From an archaeon (GTDB lineage Archaea; Aenigmatarchaeota; Aenigmatarchaeia; CG10238-14; SCSR01): DNA of 6,465 bases. The notes beneath the pieces are model-generated. The model was not told the origin of the DNA and made no database searches. It worked only from the letters and a program-made list of their open reading frames with translations. The DNA lies in NCBI GenBank assembly GCA_004297575.1, contig SCSR01000071.1, positions 1-6,465 on the forward strand, given 5' to 3'. The position numbers and the translations under genes were made by a program. Below, in pieces: positions 1 to 5,433 of this stretch (its first letter is position 1; each line of letters begins with the position of its first letter).

Positions 1-399
1 GCAACTAACATCGTACTGCCCTCCTTTCTTGCTCATCAAAAACTTGTTACAGTTTGTCAAAGATTTTTTTAAACTCGGCAATGTTTCCGAGCTTCCTTTG
101 ATTTCCTCACCATTCTGCATGCCTTTTGTTATTATAATGTCTGTCGTGTGGTCATGCATGTCAAGGCTGTAACTGAACTTGGCATTCTGATAATATTTTA
201 TATCAATATCCCCAGGCGCCGCCGCTGTCATTGTCATCAACCCTCCGATATCCCTTGCAACAGCCGGACCTGTATATGTTGCGACCTGATGCAACGCTTC
301 GAAAATCGTGTTTCGCTGGAATACTGCCGATATCAGGACTATCACCACTATTACCGCAGCAATACCTATCAAGTCTATCGGCTCAGCCTGTCCTTTCAT
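1..399 (-). CDS. Class III leader, pilin-like membrane protein, C-terminus off window
   Basis: An uninterrupted reading frame of 133 codons runs from an ATG at 399 to the left edge with no stop, so the C-terminus is missing. The N-terminus MKGQAEPIDLIG, followed by a hydrophobic stretch at about residues 10-27, fits an archaeal class III (prepilin-type) leader with cleavage after MKG; Gln at +1 and Glu at +3 resemble euryarchaeal pilins. After the helix come a predicted helical segment (residues 28-55), an APGDIDIKYY motif (61-70) and what looks like a beta-rich region with a single Cys at 117. The ATG overlaps the TGA of the upstream gene (ATGA), and an AGGTG Shine-Dalgarno sits 7 nt before the start, so translation is probably coupled. 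It is likely a pilin or pilus-accessory protein displayed outside the membrane. The exact function is unknown. Confidence 0.85.
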   Translation of the reverse strand, partial: MKGQAEPIDLIGIAAVIVVIVLISAVFQRNTIFEALHQVATYTGPAVARDIGGLMTMTAAAPGDIDIKYYQNAKFSYSLDMHDHTTDIIITKGMQNGEEIKGSSETLPSLKKSLTNCNKFLMSKKGGQYDVSC

Positions 400-680
400 T
401 TCCCTGCACCTGTTGTAGTGGTTGCGCCTAGTTCACAATTGCTGCAACCTGCCTTCATTGGTTCAGCCCCACAATGTAGTACATCATCCCATTTTGGTTG
501 TGCATTGTGCCTGACACATATCTCATAACAATAATCTGCTTTCTGAGAAGCGCAACTCAATAATGTAAACTGCGATACCTCCCCGTCCAGCCATCCGCTC
601 AGCACGAGTATCGTGAAGAAGACCGTGAGCCCTATGACGACGATGATAAAGAGCATCTGGACAGCTACAGCCTTGGACAT
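396..680 (-). CDS. Small Cys-rich pilin-like protein (94 aa)
   Basis: This frame encodes 94 residues. A short N-terminus MSKA precedes a long hydrophobic helix (about residues 5-29), with a possible prepilin-type cleavage after Ala4. The exported part has six cysteines (43, 51, 55, 70, 79, 82). The C43-x7-C51 spacing followed by Trp64 and C70 matches the two paralogous small proteins encoded at 709-963 and 3334-3759. The tail is rich in Thr and Gly. The product is probably a minor pilin or membrane-anchored surface peptide stabilised by disulfides. The start is the ATG at 680; no Shine-Dalgarno is visible, and a weak TATA-like TTAAAT lies about 24 bp upstream, which suggests a leaderless transcript. 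The stop overlaps the next ATG by 4 bp. A non-pilin single-pass membrane protein remains possible because the leader is less canonical than in its neighbours. Confidence 0.8.
   Translation of the reverse strand: MSKAVAVQMLFIIVVIGLTVFFTILVLSGWLDGEVSQFTLLSCASQKADYCYEICVRHNAQPKWDDVLHCGAEPMKAGCSNCELGATTTTGAGK
407..411 (-). promoter_or_regulatory. Shine-Dalgarno for the left-edge pilin-like gene
   Basis: AGGTG on the minus strand, 7 nt before the ATG at 399, lying inside the upstream gene. It supports this start and coupled translation with the ATGA overlap. Confidence 0.6.
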
Positions 681-701
681 AATCTATTATTTGTGCATCA
701 G

Positions 702-707
702 ATTTAA
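702..707 (-). promoter_or_regulatory. Weak TATA-like box for the 94-aa pilin-like gene
   Basis: TTAAAT on the minus strand, about 24 bp before the ATG at 680. It is weaker than the others and rests mainly on the repeated spacing. Confidence 0.3.
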
Positions 708-708
708 T

Positions 709-963
709 CTACTTGCATGCGTCCAGCGAGTCTGCTGATACGCCTGCGCTCCTGCATCCCGGCGCGAACTTGTCCCAGCTGCCTGAAGGTGGCGCCCCAT
801 CTTGCTGCCACTGGCTGCAGAAGAATAGCCTTTTTGACATACAATCAGCGTATTTGCCTGAAGTGTTGAAACCGTTATAGTATGTGAAGATGAGATAACC
901 GACTATGACAAGAACTATAGCAACAAGAATCAGTGCAATAACATAGTTCGTGATTGCTTTCAT
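709..963 (-). CDS. Small Cys-rich pilin-like protein (84 aa)
   Basis: This is an 84-residue protein. MKA precedes the hydrophobic helix (about residues 4-28), which closely resembles that of the 141-residue protein at 3334-3759: both have a Y-[IV]-I-A-L-I-L core and a G-Y-x-[IF]-F end. The exported domain has four cysteines (41, 49, 70, 83), with C41-x7-C49, a Q-W pair, and a W-x2-F-A-P-G-C motif at 63-70 shared with that protein. Two intramolecular disulfides are plausible. Because the leader and helix look like a class III prepilin, I infer a minor pilin or surface pseudopilin assembled by the TadC-type machine upstream. The ATG at 963 has no Shine-Dalgarno; a TATA-like AATTTATT lies about 26 bp upstream. 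The gene ends in TAG. Confidence 0.85.
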   Translation of the reverse strand: MKAITNYVIALILVAIVLVIVGYLIFTYYNGFNTSGKYADCMSKRLFFCSQWQQDGAPPSGSWDKFAPGCRSAGVSADSLDACK

Positions 964-985
964 GAATTAGAATTGATTTTACAGG

Positions 986-993
986 AATAAATT
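986..993 (-). promoter_or_regulatory. TATA-like box for the 84-aa pilin-like gene
   Basis: AATTTATT on the minus strand, centred about 26 bp before the ATG at 963, in a 33-bp gap without a Shine-Dalgarno. Confidence 0.45.
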
Positions 994-996
994 ACC

Positions 997-3291
997 TTAG
1001 GAAACTGGAACGACATCAAATGTGGTCGCATATTTTCTGCCTATAAAGTCTGTTATCGTAGCGTTATACCTTCCCAGAGTACCGATGAACAGGTTATCTG
1101 GCGAACCTACAGTTGCGATTGAAAGTTCATACTTTCCAGTAGAGTCAGATGTTCCTTGTGCCAAGGCGCCTGGATTACCTATAGGATTAATTATAAGGAT
1201 TGTGAACGATGAACCCGCATAACCGATGTTACCACTTACACTTATTGTGTCCCCGGCTTTGTACGATGGTTGGTTTGCCTTTATGTATGTTGATGAAGGT
1301 ATTGTGTCTTGTTTAGATGTAATCCAACATAAGCTGTTTAACCATGCCCATTTGTCTGCACCATACACGTTCCTGTTATCGCTGGGTCCTGTCGCATCTC
1401 CGGACTTGCATGACGATACCGTCTTGTCCCACCCGCATGTTATTTTGGTTGGATTCAAACTGTTGCCGATAACACATGATGGACATGATGTTCTTGCAGA
1501 GCAATCTGTCGTTGCAGTTGTAGTGGATGTTGATGATGTGGTAGTTGCTAGCTCATAATACGCAGCCGCGTTATCCGAAGTGGATGTGAATGTGCCAGAG
1601 CATTTTCCAACCGTTTTTGAACACGTGTATGTCTTGGTTCCTACCTTAAACGTATCATCATAAACATAATTCACTGTGCCCTGAAGCCCACCAGCTAATA
1701 CTGAGTCGGTCGTTGATGTATACTTTACAGAGATACCTGTGCTTGGAGTAATTGTCACGACCCACAATGTATCGGCAGGCAGTCCTCCTTGGTAGAATGT
1801 CTTGGTATATGTTGCAGGTGTGGTAGTTGTTGTCTGTGTAGGCTGACTTGCCGTTTTGGTGAGCGAAAATGAGAATGAGGTCGACTCGGAATTCAGCTTG
1901 CCCGTTTTCTCTTGTCTCTCATATCCTTTAGCTGAAGCTACAAATGTAACACTGTCACTTCGACTGAGTTTCGCACTGCACAAACCCATAGCATTTGTAA
2001 TGCAAGCAGTGGTCTGTGTGTTGCCATTTTTAGTCGAAAAGTATGCGCCCTCGATTGGCGTTTCCGAACTGTCCTTTATTGCCACATATACTAGTGTAGT
2101 TGATGCCGGACTAGAGGATGTCGTGGATGTTACAGATGTTCCTGAACCAGAAAATACGCTATCACAAGTGCCAATAGTCCAGACCCACTTGTTTGGCGAG
2201 GAACACGAACCATCTTTCGGACCTGAGCCTGAGGTCGACCCGACCATGCATTGGCCCGATGTTGTGGATGCTCCGCACCAGCCGTATGGATAATATGTTA
2301 TGCATTGACCGCATGATTTGTACGGCGATGTGGTTGTAGATGTCGATGCAGTCGAGCTTGCTGTCGAACTGGTAGATGTTGAACTTGTCGTGCTCGATGT
2401 TGTTGTAGTGGATGTTCTATAGACTCCGCAATCCGTTCTCTTCCAAACCCATTGCTTGGGTGGCGGGCAACTTGTAGGTGCTGTCTCTGATTTTGGCGCA
2501 TATACACAATCACCAGATGTCTGGGTACCACACCAGCCGTATTCGCCTTGTTCAGTGCATGCTGAACACTCGATAAATAAAGCGTTGGATCTCGGAGCTG
2601 ACGCAGACGTGCTTGTGGTGGTTGTTGATGATGAAAGGATTCTACCACAGCTATCCATCTCCCACACCCATTTGTACGGTGAAGAGCATGAACCAGAGCT
2701 CGGACCTTTATCTGATCCTGCAAAACATTGGCCTGATGTTCCCGTTGTCCCGCACCAGCCGTATGGATAATTTCTTACGCATGTATCGCATGATGTGTAT
2801 TGTGATATTGAAGGTGAAACTGTACTTGTCGTGGTTGTAGATGTAGTTGGTGTTGCTGATGCAGGCATGTAACTTATCGAATAATCACCACGCTGATATA
2901 TAGTACCAATCATCCCTCCGTTATAAGTTATCGAGAACGTGTCTGTCCCAATAACTACTTTGTATGCGCTTCCTTTGTTTACATCCGCATTGCTGCAGCT
3001 AGCTGTAAAAACCCCATTTATGTCATTAATCCTAACTGTCTTTGATTCCCCACCAGCAGACTTGATTTCCAAAAATGCGCATGCTCCGTCTCCTAATGTG
3101 CCATGGTAGTTTCTGAATGTGAACTCTCTTTGCATGTTGTCATTTATCTTCAACGTTACTTTGTAGTCTGTGTCGCCAGCCATCACGATATGAAGACCGC
3201 TGGATGGCGTGATGATATTTTGAGACTGTGCGATAGAAGATGAAACCATCAACATGATTGCCAAAATCGACAATGATGCCAGTGACTTCAT
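997..3291 (-). CDS. Secreted multidomain protein with four PSI-like Cys/Trp modules
   Basis: This 764-residue protein begins with a Sec signal peptide (residues 1-21, likely cleavage after SSIA). Its parts, in order: a beta-rich domain at about 33-143 with C71 and C99; PSI-like modules at 168-215, 242-288 and 327-376; a transthyretin/carboxypeptidase-regulatory-like beta domain at 399-478 (P-I-x-G-A and N-x-x-G motifs, C430/C437); a domain at 495-582 opening with GGLPADTLWVVTI, reminiscent of the GLPxGTxW repeats of archaeal thermopsin-type secreted proteins; a fourth PSI-like module at 597-655; and a C-terminal Ig/macroglobulin-like domain at 665-763 (Y-K-A-G-D-T-I-S-V-S-G). Ser/Thr-rich linkers, likely glycosylated, separate the modules. 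There is no C-terminal membrane helix or obvious sorting signal, so it is released or held by partners. It sits among pilin-like genes, so a pilus-associated adhesin is my best guess. A TATA-like box lies 26 bp before the ATG and no Shine-Dalgarno is seen. Confidence 0.9.
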   Translation of the reverse strand: MKSLASLSILAIMLMVSSSIAQSQNIITPSSGLHIVMAGDTDYKVTLKINDNMQREFTFRNYHGTLGDGACAFLEIKSAGGESKTVRINDINGVFTASCSNADVNKGSAYKVVIGTDTFSITYNGGMIGTIYQRGDYSISYMPASATPTTSTTTTSTVSPSISQYTSCDTCVRNYPYGWCGTTGTSGQCFAGSDKGPSSGSCSSPYKWVWEMDSCGRILSSSTTTTSTSASAPRSNALFIECSACTEQGEYGWCGTQTSGDCVYAPKSETAPTSCPPPKQWVWKRTDCGVYRTSTTTTSSTTSSTSTSSTASSTASTSTTTSPYKSCGQCITYYPYGWCGASTTSGQCMVGSTSGSGPKDGSCSSPNKWVWTIGTCDSVFSGSGTSVTSTTSSSPASTTLVYVAIKDSSETPIEGAYFSTKNGNTQTTACITNAMGLCSAKLSRSDSVTFVASAKGYERQEKTGKLNSESTSFSFSLTKTASQPTQTTTTTPATYTKTFYQGGLPADTLWVVTITPSTGISVKYTSTTDSVLAGGLQGTVNYVYDDTFKVGTKTYTCSKTVGKCSGTFTSTSDNAAAYYELATTTSSTSTTTATTDCSARTSCPSCVIGNSLNPTKITCGWDKTVSSCKSGDATGPSDNRNVYGADKWAWLNSLCWITSKQDTIPSSTYIKANQPSYKAGDTISVSGNIGYAGSSFTILIINPIGNPGALAQGTSDSTGKYELSIATVGSPDNLFIGTLGRYNATITDFIGRKYATTFDVVPVS
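1327..1503 (-). repeat. Divergent PSI-like module 4 (residues 597-655)
   Basis: Cysteines at 597, 603, 606, 619, 628 and 655 with C-x5-C-x2-C ... C-G-W-D ... C ... K-W-A-W-x4-C. It keeps the first and fourth canonical PSI cysteines that modules 1-3 lack, and lacks the fifth and seventh. The loop before C-G-W is longer. Confidence 0.65.
2164..2313 (-). repeat. PSI-like module 3 (residues 327-376)
   Basis: Cysteines 327, 330, 339, 348, 363 and 376, with Y-P-Y-G-W-C-G and C-S-S-P-x-K-W-V-W shared with module 1. Close DNA identity to module 1 indicates a more recent duplication than module 2. Confidence 0.75.
2273..2294 (-). repeat. 22-bp direct repeat, copy in PSI module 3
   Basis: Identical at all 22 bases to 2750-2771. 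It encodes the N-terminal Y-P-Y-G-W-C-G part of the module; a 12-bp core is also present in module 2 near 2531-2542. It marks duplication inside the gene rather than a mobile element. Confidence 0.85.
2320..2418 (-). other. Ser/Thr-rich (mucin-like) linker between PSI modules 2 and 3
   Basis: Residues about 292-324 of the secreted protein are almost only Ser, Thr and Ala. The DNA is low-complexity, built of degenerate Ser/Thr codons rather than a perfect tandem repeat. Shorter similar linkers lie at residues about 144-160, 217-233, 377-399, 476-495 and 580-596. Probable O-glycosylated spacers. Confidence 0.8.
2428..2568 (-). repeat. PSI-like module 2 (residues 242-288)
   Basis: Cysteines 242, 245, 254, 262, 275 and 288, with Y-G-W-C-G and W-V-W-x4-C as in modules 1 and 3, but loop sequences are more divergent (P-P-P-K-Q before the Trp pair, charged E-Q-G-E before Y-G-W-C). 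Confidence 0.75.
2647..2790 (-). repeat. PSI-like module 1 (residues 168-215 of the secreted protein)
   Basis: Six cysteines (168, 171, 180, 189, 202, 215) and the pattern C-x2-C ... Y-G-W-C-G ... C ... C ... W-V-W-x4-C. This matches the plexin-semaphorin-integrin (PSI) Cys/Trp layout but lacks the first and fourth canonical cysteines. It is very similar to module 3. Confidence 0.75.
2750..2771 (-). repeat. 22-bp direct repeat, copy in PSI module 1
   Basis: Exact partner of 2273-2294, at the same position within its module, 477 bp away. Confidence 0.85.
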
Positions 3292-3312
3292 AATATTACT
3301 TTGCTAGCAGGC

Positions 3313-3321
3313 ATTAAATAG
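3313..3321 (-). promoter_or_regulatory. TATA-like box for the PSI-module gene
   Basis: CTATTTAAT on the minus strand, centred 26 bp before the ATG at 3291. No Shine-Dalgarno is seen in the 42-bp gap. Confidence 0.5.
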
Positions 3322-3333
3322 GTGTAGGTTGGC

Positions 3334-3759
3334 TTATACACAAAAACCGGTCTTTGTATCACAACTGGTGTAACCAGCCTTAGTGCATACACCATCGTTC
3401 GGCTGATCGTTAACTATACAATCTACTGTCGTTCTACCAGATGCCGAGCTACTTGTTGATCCAAATGATGCCTGACAGAAAGGTTGTGTTGGCGCTGATT
3501 TATCGCATCCCGGAGCAAATGATTGCCACTTTGTGTTTGCATCGTTAATGCTTGTACAGAATTGTGTTGCTGGACAATTACCGCTGAAACCAGTCACAGA
3601 CCATTGCTGGCACCATGCAGCCTGCTTGGCACTACATGTCTGCATTGTCCCGGTTCCTCCTACCTGCCCTCCTAGAACAAAAAACCAATATCCCAACAGC
3701 CCGATGATTACAATACCTAGGATGAGCGCGATGATGTACGGAACAGCTATGCCTTTCAT
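3334..3759 (-). CDS. Cys-rich pilin-like protein with extra C-terminal Cys module (141 aa)
   Basis: I take the ATG at 3759 (MKGIAVPYII) as the start; the codon before it is TTG, and the leader matches neighbouring MKG proteins. A class III-like leader is followed by a hydrophobic helix (about 4-29). The exported part has ten cysteines. Residues 42-95 carry the family pattern C42-x7-C50-Q-Q-W ... W78-x2-F-A-P-G-C85 ... C95, shared with the 84-residue protein at 709-963. A Ser/Thr-rich spacer (about 100-111) leads to a second, unrelated Cys cluster, C114-x10-C125-x7-C133-x6-C140, right up to the C-terminus. The protein is probably a disulfide-rich minor pilin with an added tip-like module; function unknown. 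A TATA-like TTTATATA is centred about 28 bp upstream, indicating its own leaderless promoter after a 62 bp gap. The stop is TAA. Confidence 0.87.
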   Translation of the reverse strand: MKGIAVPYIIALILGIVIIGLLGYWFFVLGGQVGGTGTMQTCSAKQAAWCQQWSVTGFSGNCPATQFCTSINDANTKWQSFAPGCDKSAPTQPFCQASFGSTSSSASGRTTVDCIVNDQPNDGVCTKAGYTSCDTKTGFCV

Positions 3760-3783
3760 CAATAATTATTTCGCTTTGGTCGG

Positions 3784-3791
3784 TATATAAA
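3784..3791 (-). promoter_or_regulatory. TATA-like box for the 141-aa pilin-like gene
   Basis: TTTATATA on the minus strand, about 28 bp before the ATG at 3759, in the longest gap of the window (62 bp). Spacing implies transcription starting at or a few bases before the ATG. Confidence 0.6.
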
Positions 3792-3821
3792 CGTACGGGT
3801 CACTGGAAAGGTTAGTTTTTA

Positions 3822-5216
3822 TTACGAACGGACCTCTACAGTTGTTTCGCCTTTGATGACTTGCGAATCAATGATAGATAAAATGTATTTTCCGGTTGAC
3901 AATGTGCCTGCCGGAATCGTTATTGTACATTCTCCATTTGTATTTGTAGTGCATCCAGGTATGCATTGCCTATTTATTGAATCGAACGTACATCTATCTG
4001 GATTGGCACATGGAGCGGTAGAACTCGCACCACATTGGATAGTTTGACTGACATCATACACATTATTCACATCACAACTCCCATCGGATTTTTTAGGACA
4101 TATGCCGCTGAGCTTTACCAAATCGCTTGGAATCTGCGTGGAAACCCTCAACTGTATAGGATCGGTTGCGCCGTAAGATGACATGTCTGCGCTCACGGTG
4201 GTAGTCAAATATTGTAAATCGAATTTAGCTAGTTGATTACCATCAGAATAAGTCAGACCTAAATAAGTCAGTTTAAATATCGCTCCTCCAACATCAACAT
4301 AAGTTGGTTTGTTAGATTGTACACCACTACTGCAAACGCTTGTTGCAGAGAATGTTATTGTTTTAACATCATTAGCATTAGTTTTCTTGATGCCGAAACT
4401 ATAACAGTCACCACCTAGCTGATTAACACCAACCACGAATCTATTACCTGCTGCCGAAACCTGATACTTTTGACCTACTTGAGAATTTGGACCGGGCTTC
4501 AAACTTAAAGTCGCTTTATAATTGTTTGAAGAGTCCAGTATCGTATAGACAGGCCTTCCCCACGCCTGAGTCCATACTATGTTCTGCAGAATACCGCTAG
4601 GCGAAATGGAAAATCCTACAAGTTGCGGGGATGCTGTGGAAACATATATTCTCCCCTTCTCAGCTGTATTAGATGAAACTACAAAATTGGTTATGCCCGG
4701 AACTGGACCCTCACATTTATCTTGCTGGCCTGGATTAAGCTTCAGTATATCTGAGCTTAGAATGAGGAAGTTGTATTTAGCTTGTGCGGATATCCATGGG
4801 AAATCGGTTGGGATCTTCGTGTTTGAATATATGCAGTTAATTCCTGCGGAAAATGACATCTTAGTCAAGACGGGAGACTGATAGCTTATACTTGTTGGAA
4901 TCTCTACTGGGTACTGAAGCGAATTTTCGCCACAAATTTTCCCATTTTTATCCTGAAAATCTTTGGAGCATGGACATATATTGCCTGGTAGATTACGCCA
5001 AACGTTGCTTTGAACTTTAGCATCGCTGCATCCAACATCACATCTTATATATGAACACTCTACAGCTTCTGTAATAGCAGTATCAGTTGTCAGTCCAAAA
5101 TATTGTGCAAGCAGATTTTGTATATATGGCAACGCGGCAACTGAAGCTGTGCCAAGGATGACGATAACTATGACCGCAAGTATCAGTTCTGCGATGATTT
5201 TAGTTATCCCTTTCAT
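3822..5216 (-). CDS. Large Cys-rich surface protein with pilin-like N-terminus (464 aa)
   Basis: This 464-residue protein starts MKGITKIIAEL followed by a hydrophobic helix to about residue 29, resembling a class III prepilin leader (possible cleavage after Gly3), although it is far larger than ordinary pilins. It contains 18 cysteines in clusters: 54, 59, 63, 81, 83, 95 near the membrane; 128, 168, 271, 295 in a long beta-rich middle; and 373, 381, 395, 403, 409, 418, 422, 430 in a dense C-terminal cluster. The last 35 residues (G-x-Y-I-L-S-I-I-D ... T-V-E-V) look like the final strands of an Ig-like domain. The start directly abuts the upstream TGA, with GGTG 5 nt before the ATG, so it is translated by coupling. 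It may be a pilus tip or large minor pilin, or a simple membrane-anchored ectodomain. I do not recognise a named family. Confidence 0.88.
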   Translation of the reverse strand: MKGITKIIAELILAVIVIVILGTASVAALPYIQNLLAQYFGLTTDTAITEAVECSYIRCDVGCSDAKVQSNVWRNLPGNICPCSKDFQDKNGKICGENSLQYPVEIPTSISYQSPVLTKMSFSAGINCIYSNTKIPTDFPWISAQAKYNFLILSSDILKLNPGQQDKCEGPVPGITNFVVSSNTAEKGRIYVSTASPQLVGFSISPSGILQNIVWTQAWGRPVYTILDSSNNYKATLSLKPGPNSQVGQKYQVSAAGNRFVVGVNQLGGDCYSFGIKKTNANDVKTITFSATSVCSSGVQSNKPTYVDVGGAIFKLTYLGLTYSDGNQLAKFDLQYLTTTVSADMSSYGATDPIQLRVSTQIPSDLVKLSGICPKKSDGSCDVNNVYDVSQTIQCGASSTAPCANPDRCTFDSINRQCIPGCTTNTNGECTITIPAGTLSTGKYILSIIDSQVIKGETTVEVRS

Positions 5217-5417
5217 TCAAACACCAGCAGCCCTCTTGCAAAGAAAGTCCACGCCCCATCCCATCGTGCCACATAGCCATGTCTTGAAACTGTCAAACGT
5301 CTGCATGATGAAATTTGGTATCTTCGGTGCAAGACCTGACAACACAACAAAAATAACAGCAATCGCAATCACCGCAAGCACAAGATATGCGATAGTCTCG
5401 ATGGCTATGCCAAGCAT
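5217..5417 (-). CDS. Small pilin-like protein (66 aa)
   Basis: This 66-residue protein opens with MLGIAIETIAYLVLAV and a hydrophobic helix up to about residue 27. The leader looks prepilin-like: Gly3 could precede the cleavage site, and a Glu lies at residue 7, near the +5 position important for pilin assembly in the family. After the helix is a short domain (L-A-P-K-I-P-N-F, then aromatic and Trp residues) with two cysteines at 49 and 60, enough for one disulfide. Its size suggests a minimal structural pilin, perhaps the main subunit, but abundance cannot be judged from sequence. It lies 16 bp after the 44-residue gene and abuts the 464-residue gene. A strong TATA-like TTATAAAA sits 26 bp before its ATG, inside the preceding gene, and no Shine-Dalgarno is visible. 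Confidence 0.83.
   Translation of the reverse strand: MLGIAIETIAYLVLAVIAIAVIFVVLSGLAPKIPNFIMQTFDSFKTWLCGTMGWGVDFLCKRAAGV
5222..5225 (-). promoter_or_regulatory. Shine-Dalgarno for the 464-aa gene
   Basis: GGTG on the minus strand, 5 nt before the ATG at 5216, inside the 3' end of the preceding gene. It fits a start that abuts the upstream stop and has no TATA-like box at the expected distance. Confidence 0.45.
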
Positions 5418-5433
5418 ATGATTATTTGGTCCG

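Noticed and set aside
148..528. Plus-strand open frame of 126 codons
   Set aside because: It is antisense to two well-supported overlapping genes and has a Cys/His/Tyr-rich composition with no start signal.
2320..2418. Possible minisatellite or CRISPR-like repeat
   Set aside because: There are no regular repeat units and spacers; the pattern comes from degenerate Ser/Thr codons in frame.
2298..2723. 141-residue open frame on the minus strand, rich in His, Arg and Gln
   Set aside because: It lies wholly inside the PSI-module gene in another frame; its composition is the shifted reading of Ser/Thr codons and repeated modules.
1856..2770. Two long plus-strand open frames (1856-2293 and 2456-2770), both ending in H-Q-P-Y-G
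   Set aside because: They are antisense shadows of PSI modules 1-3; the shared ending is the reverse reading of the repeated Y-G-W-C-G codons.
3760..3762. TTG start giving one extra residue before MKG
   Set aside because: An ATG follows directly and matches the MKG start of neighbouring genes.
3760..3821. Transcription terminator in the largest gap
   Set aside because: The minus strand has no T-run or stable hairpin after the stop at 3822, only AT-rich sequence and the TATA-like box.
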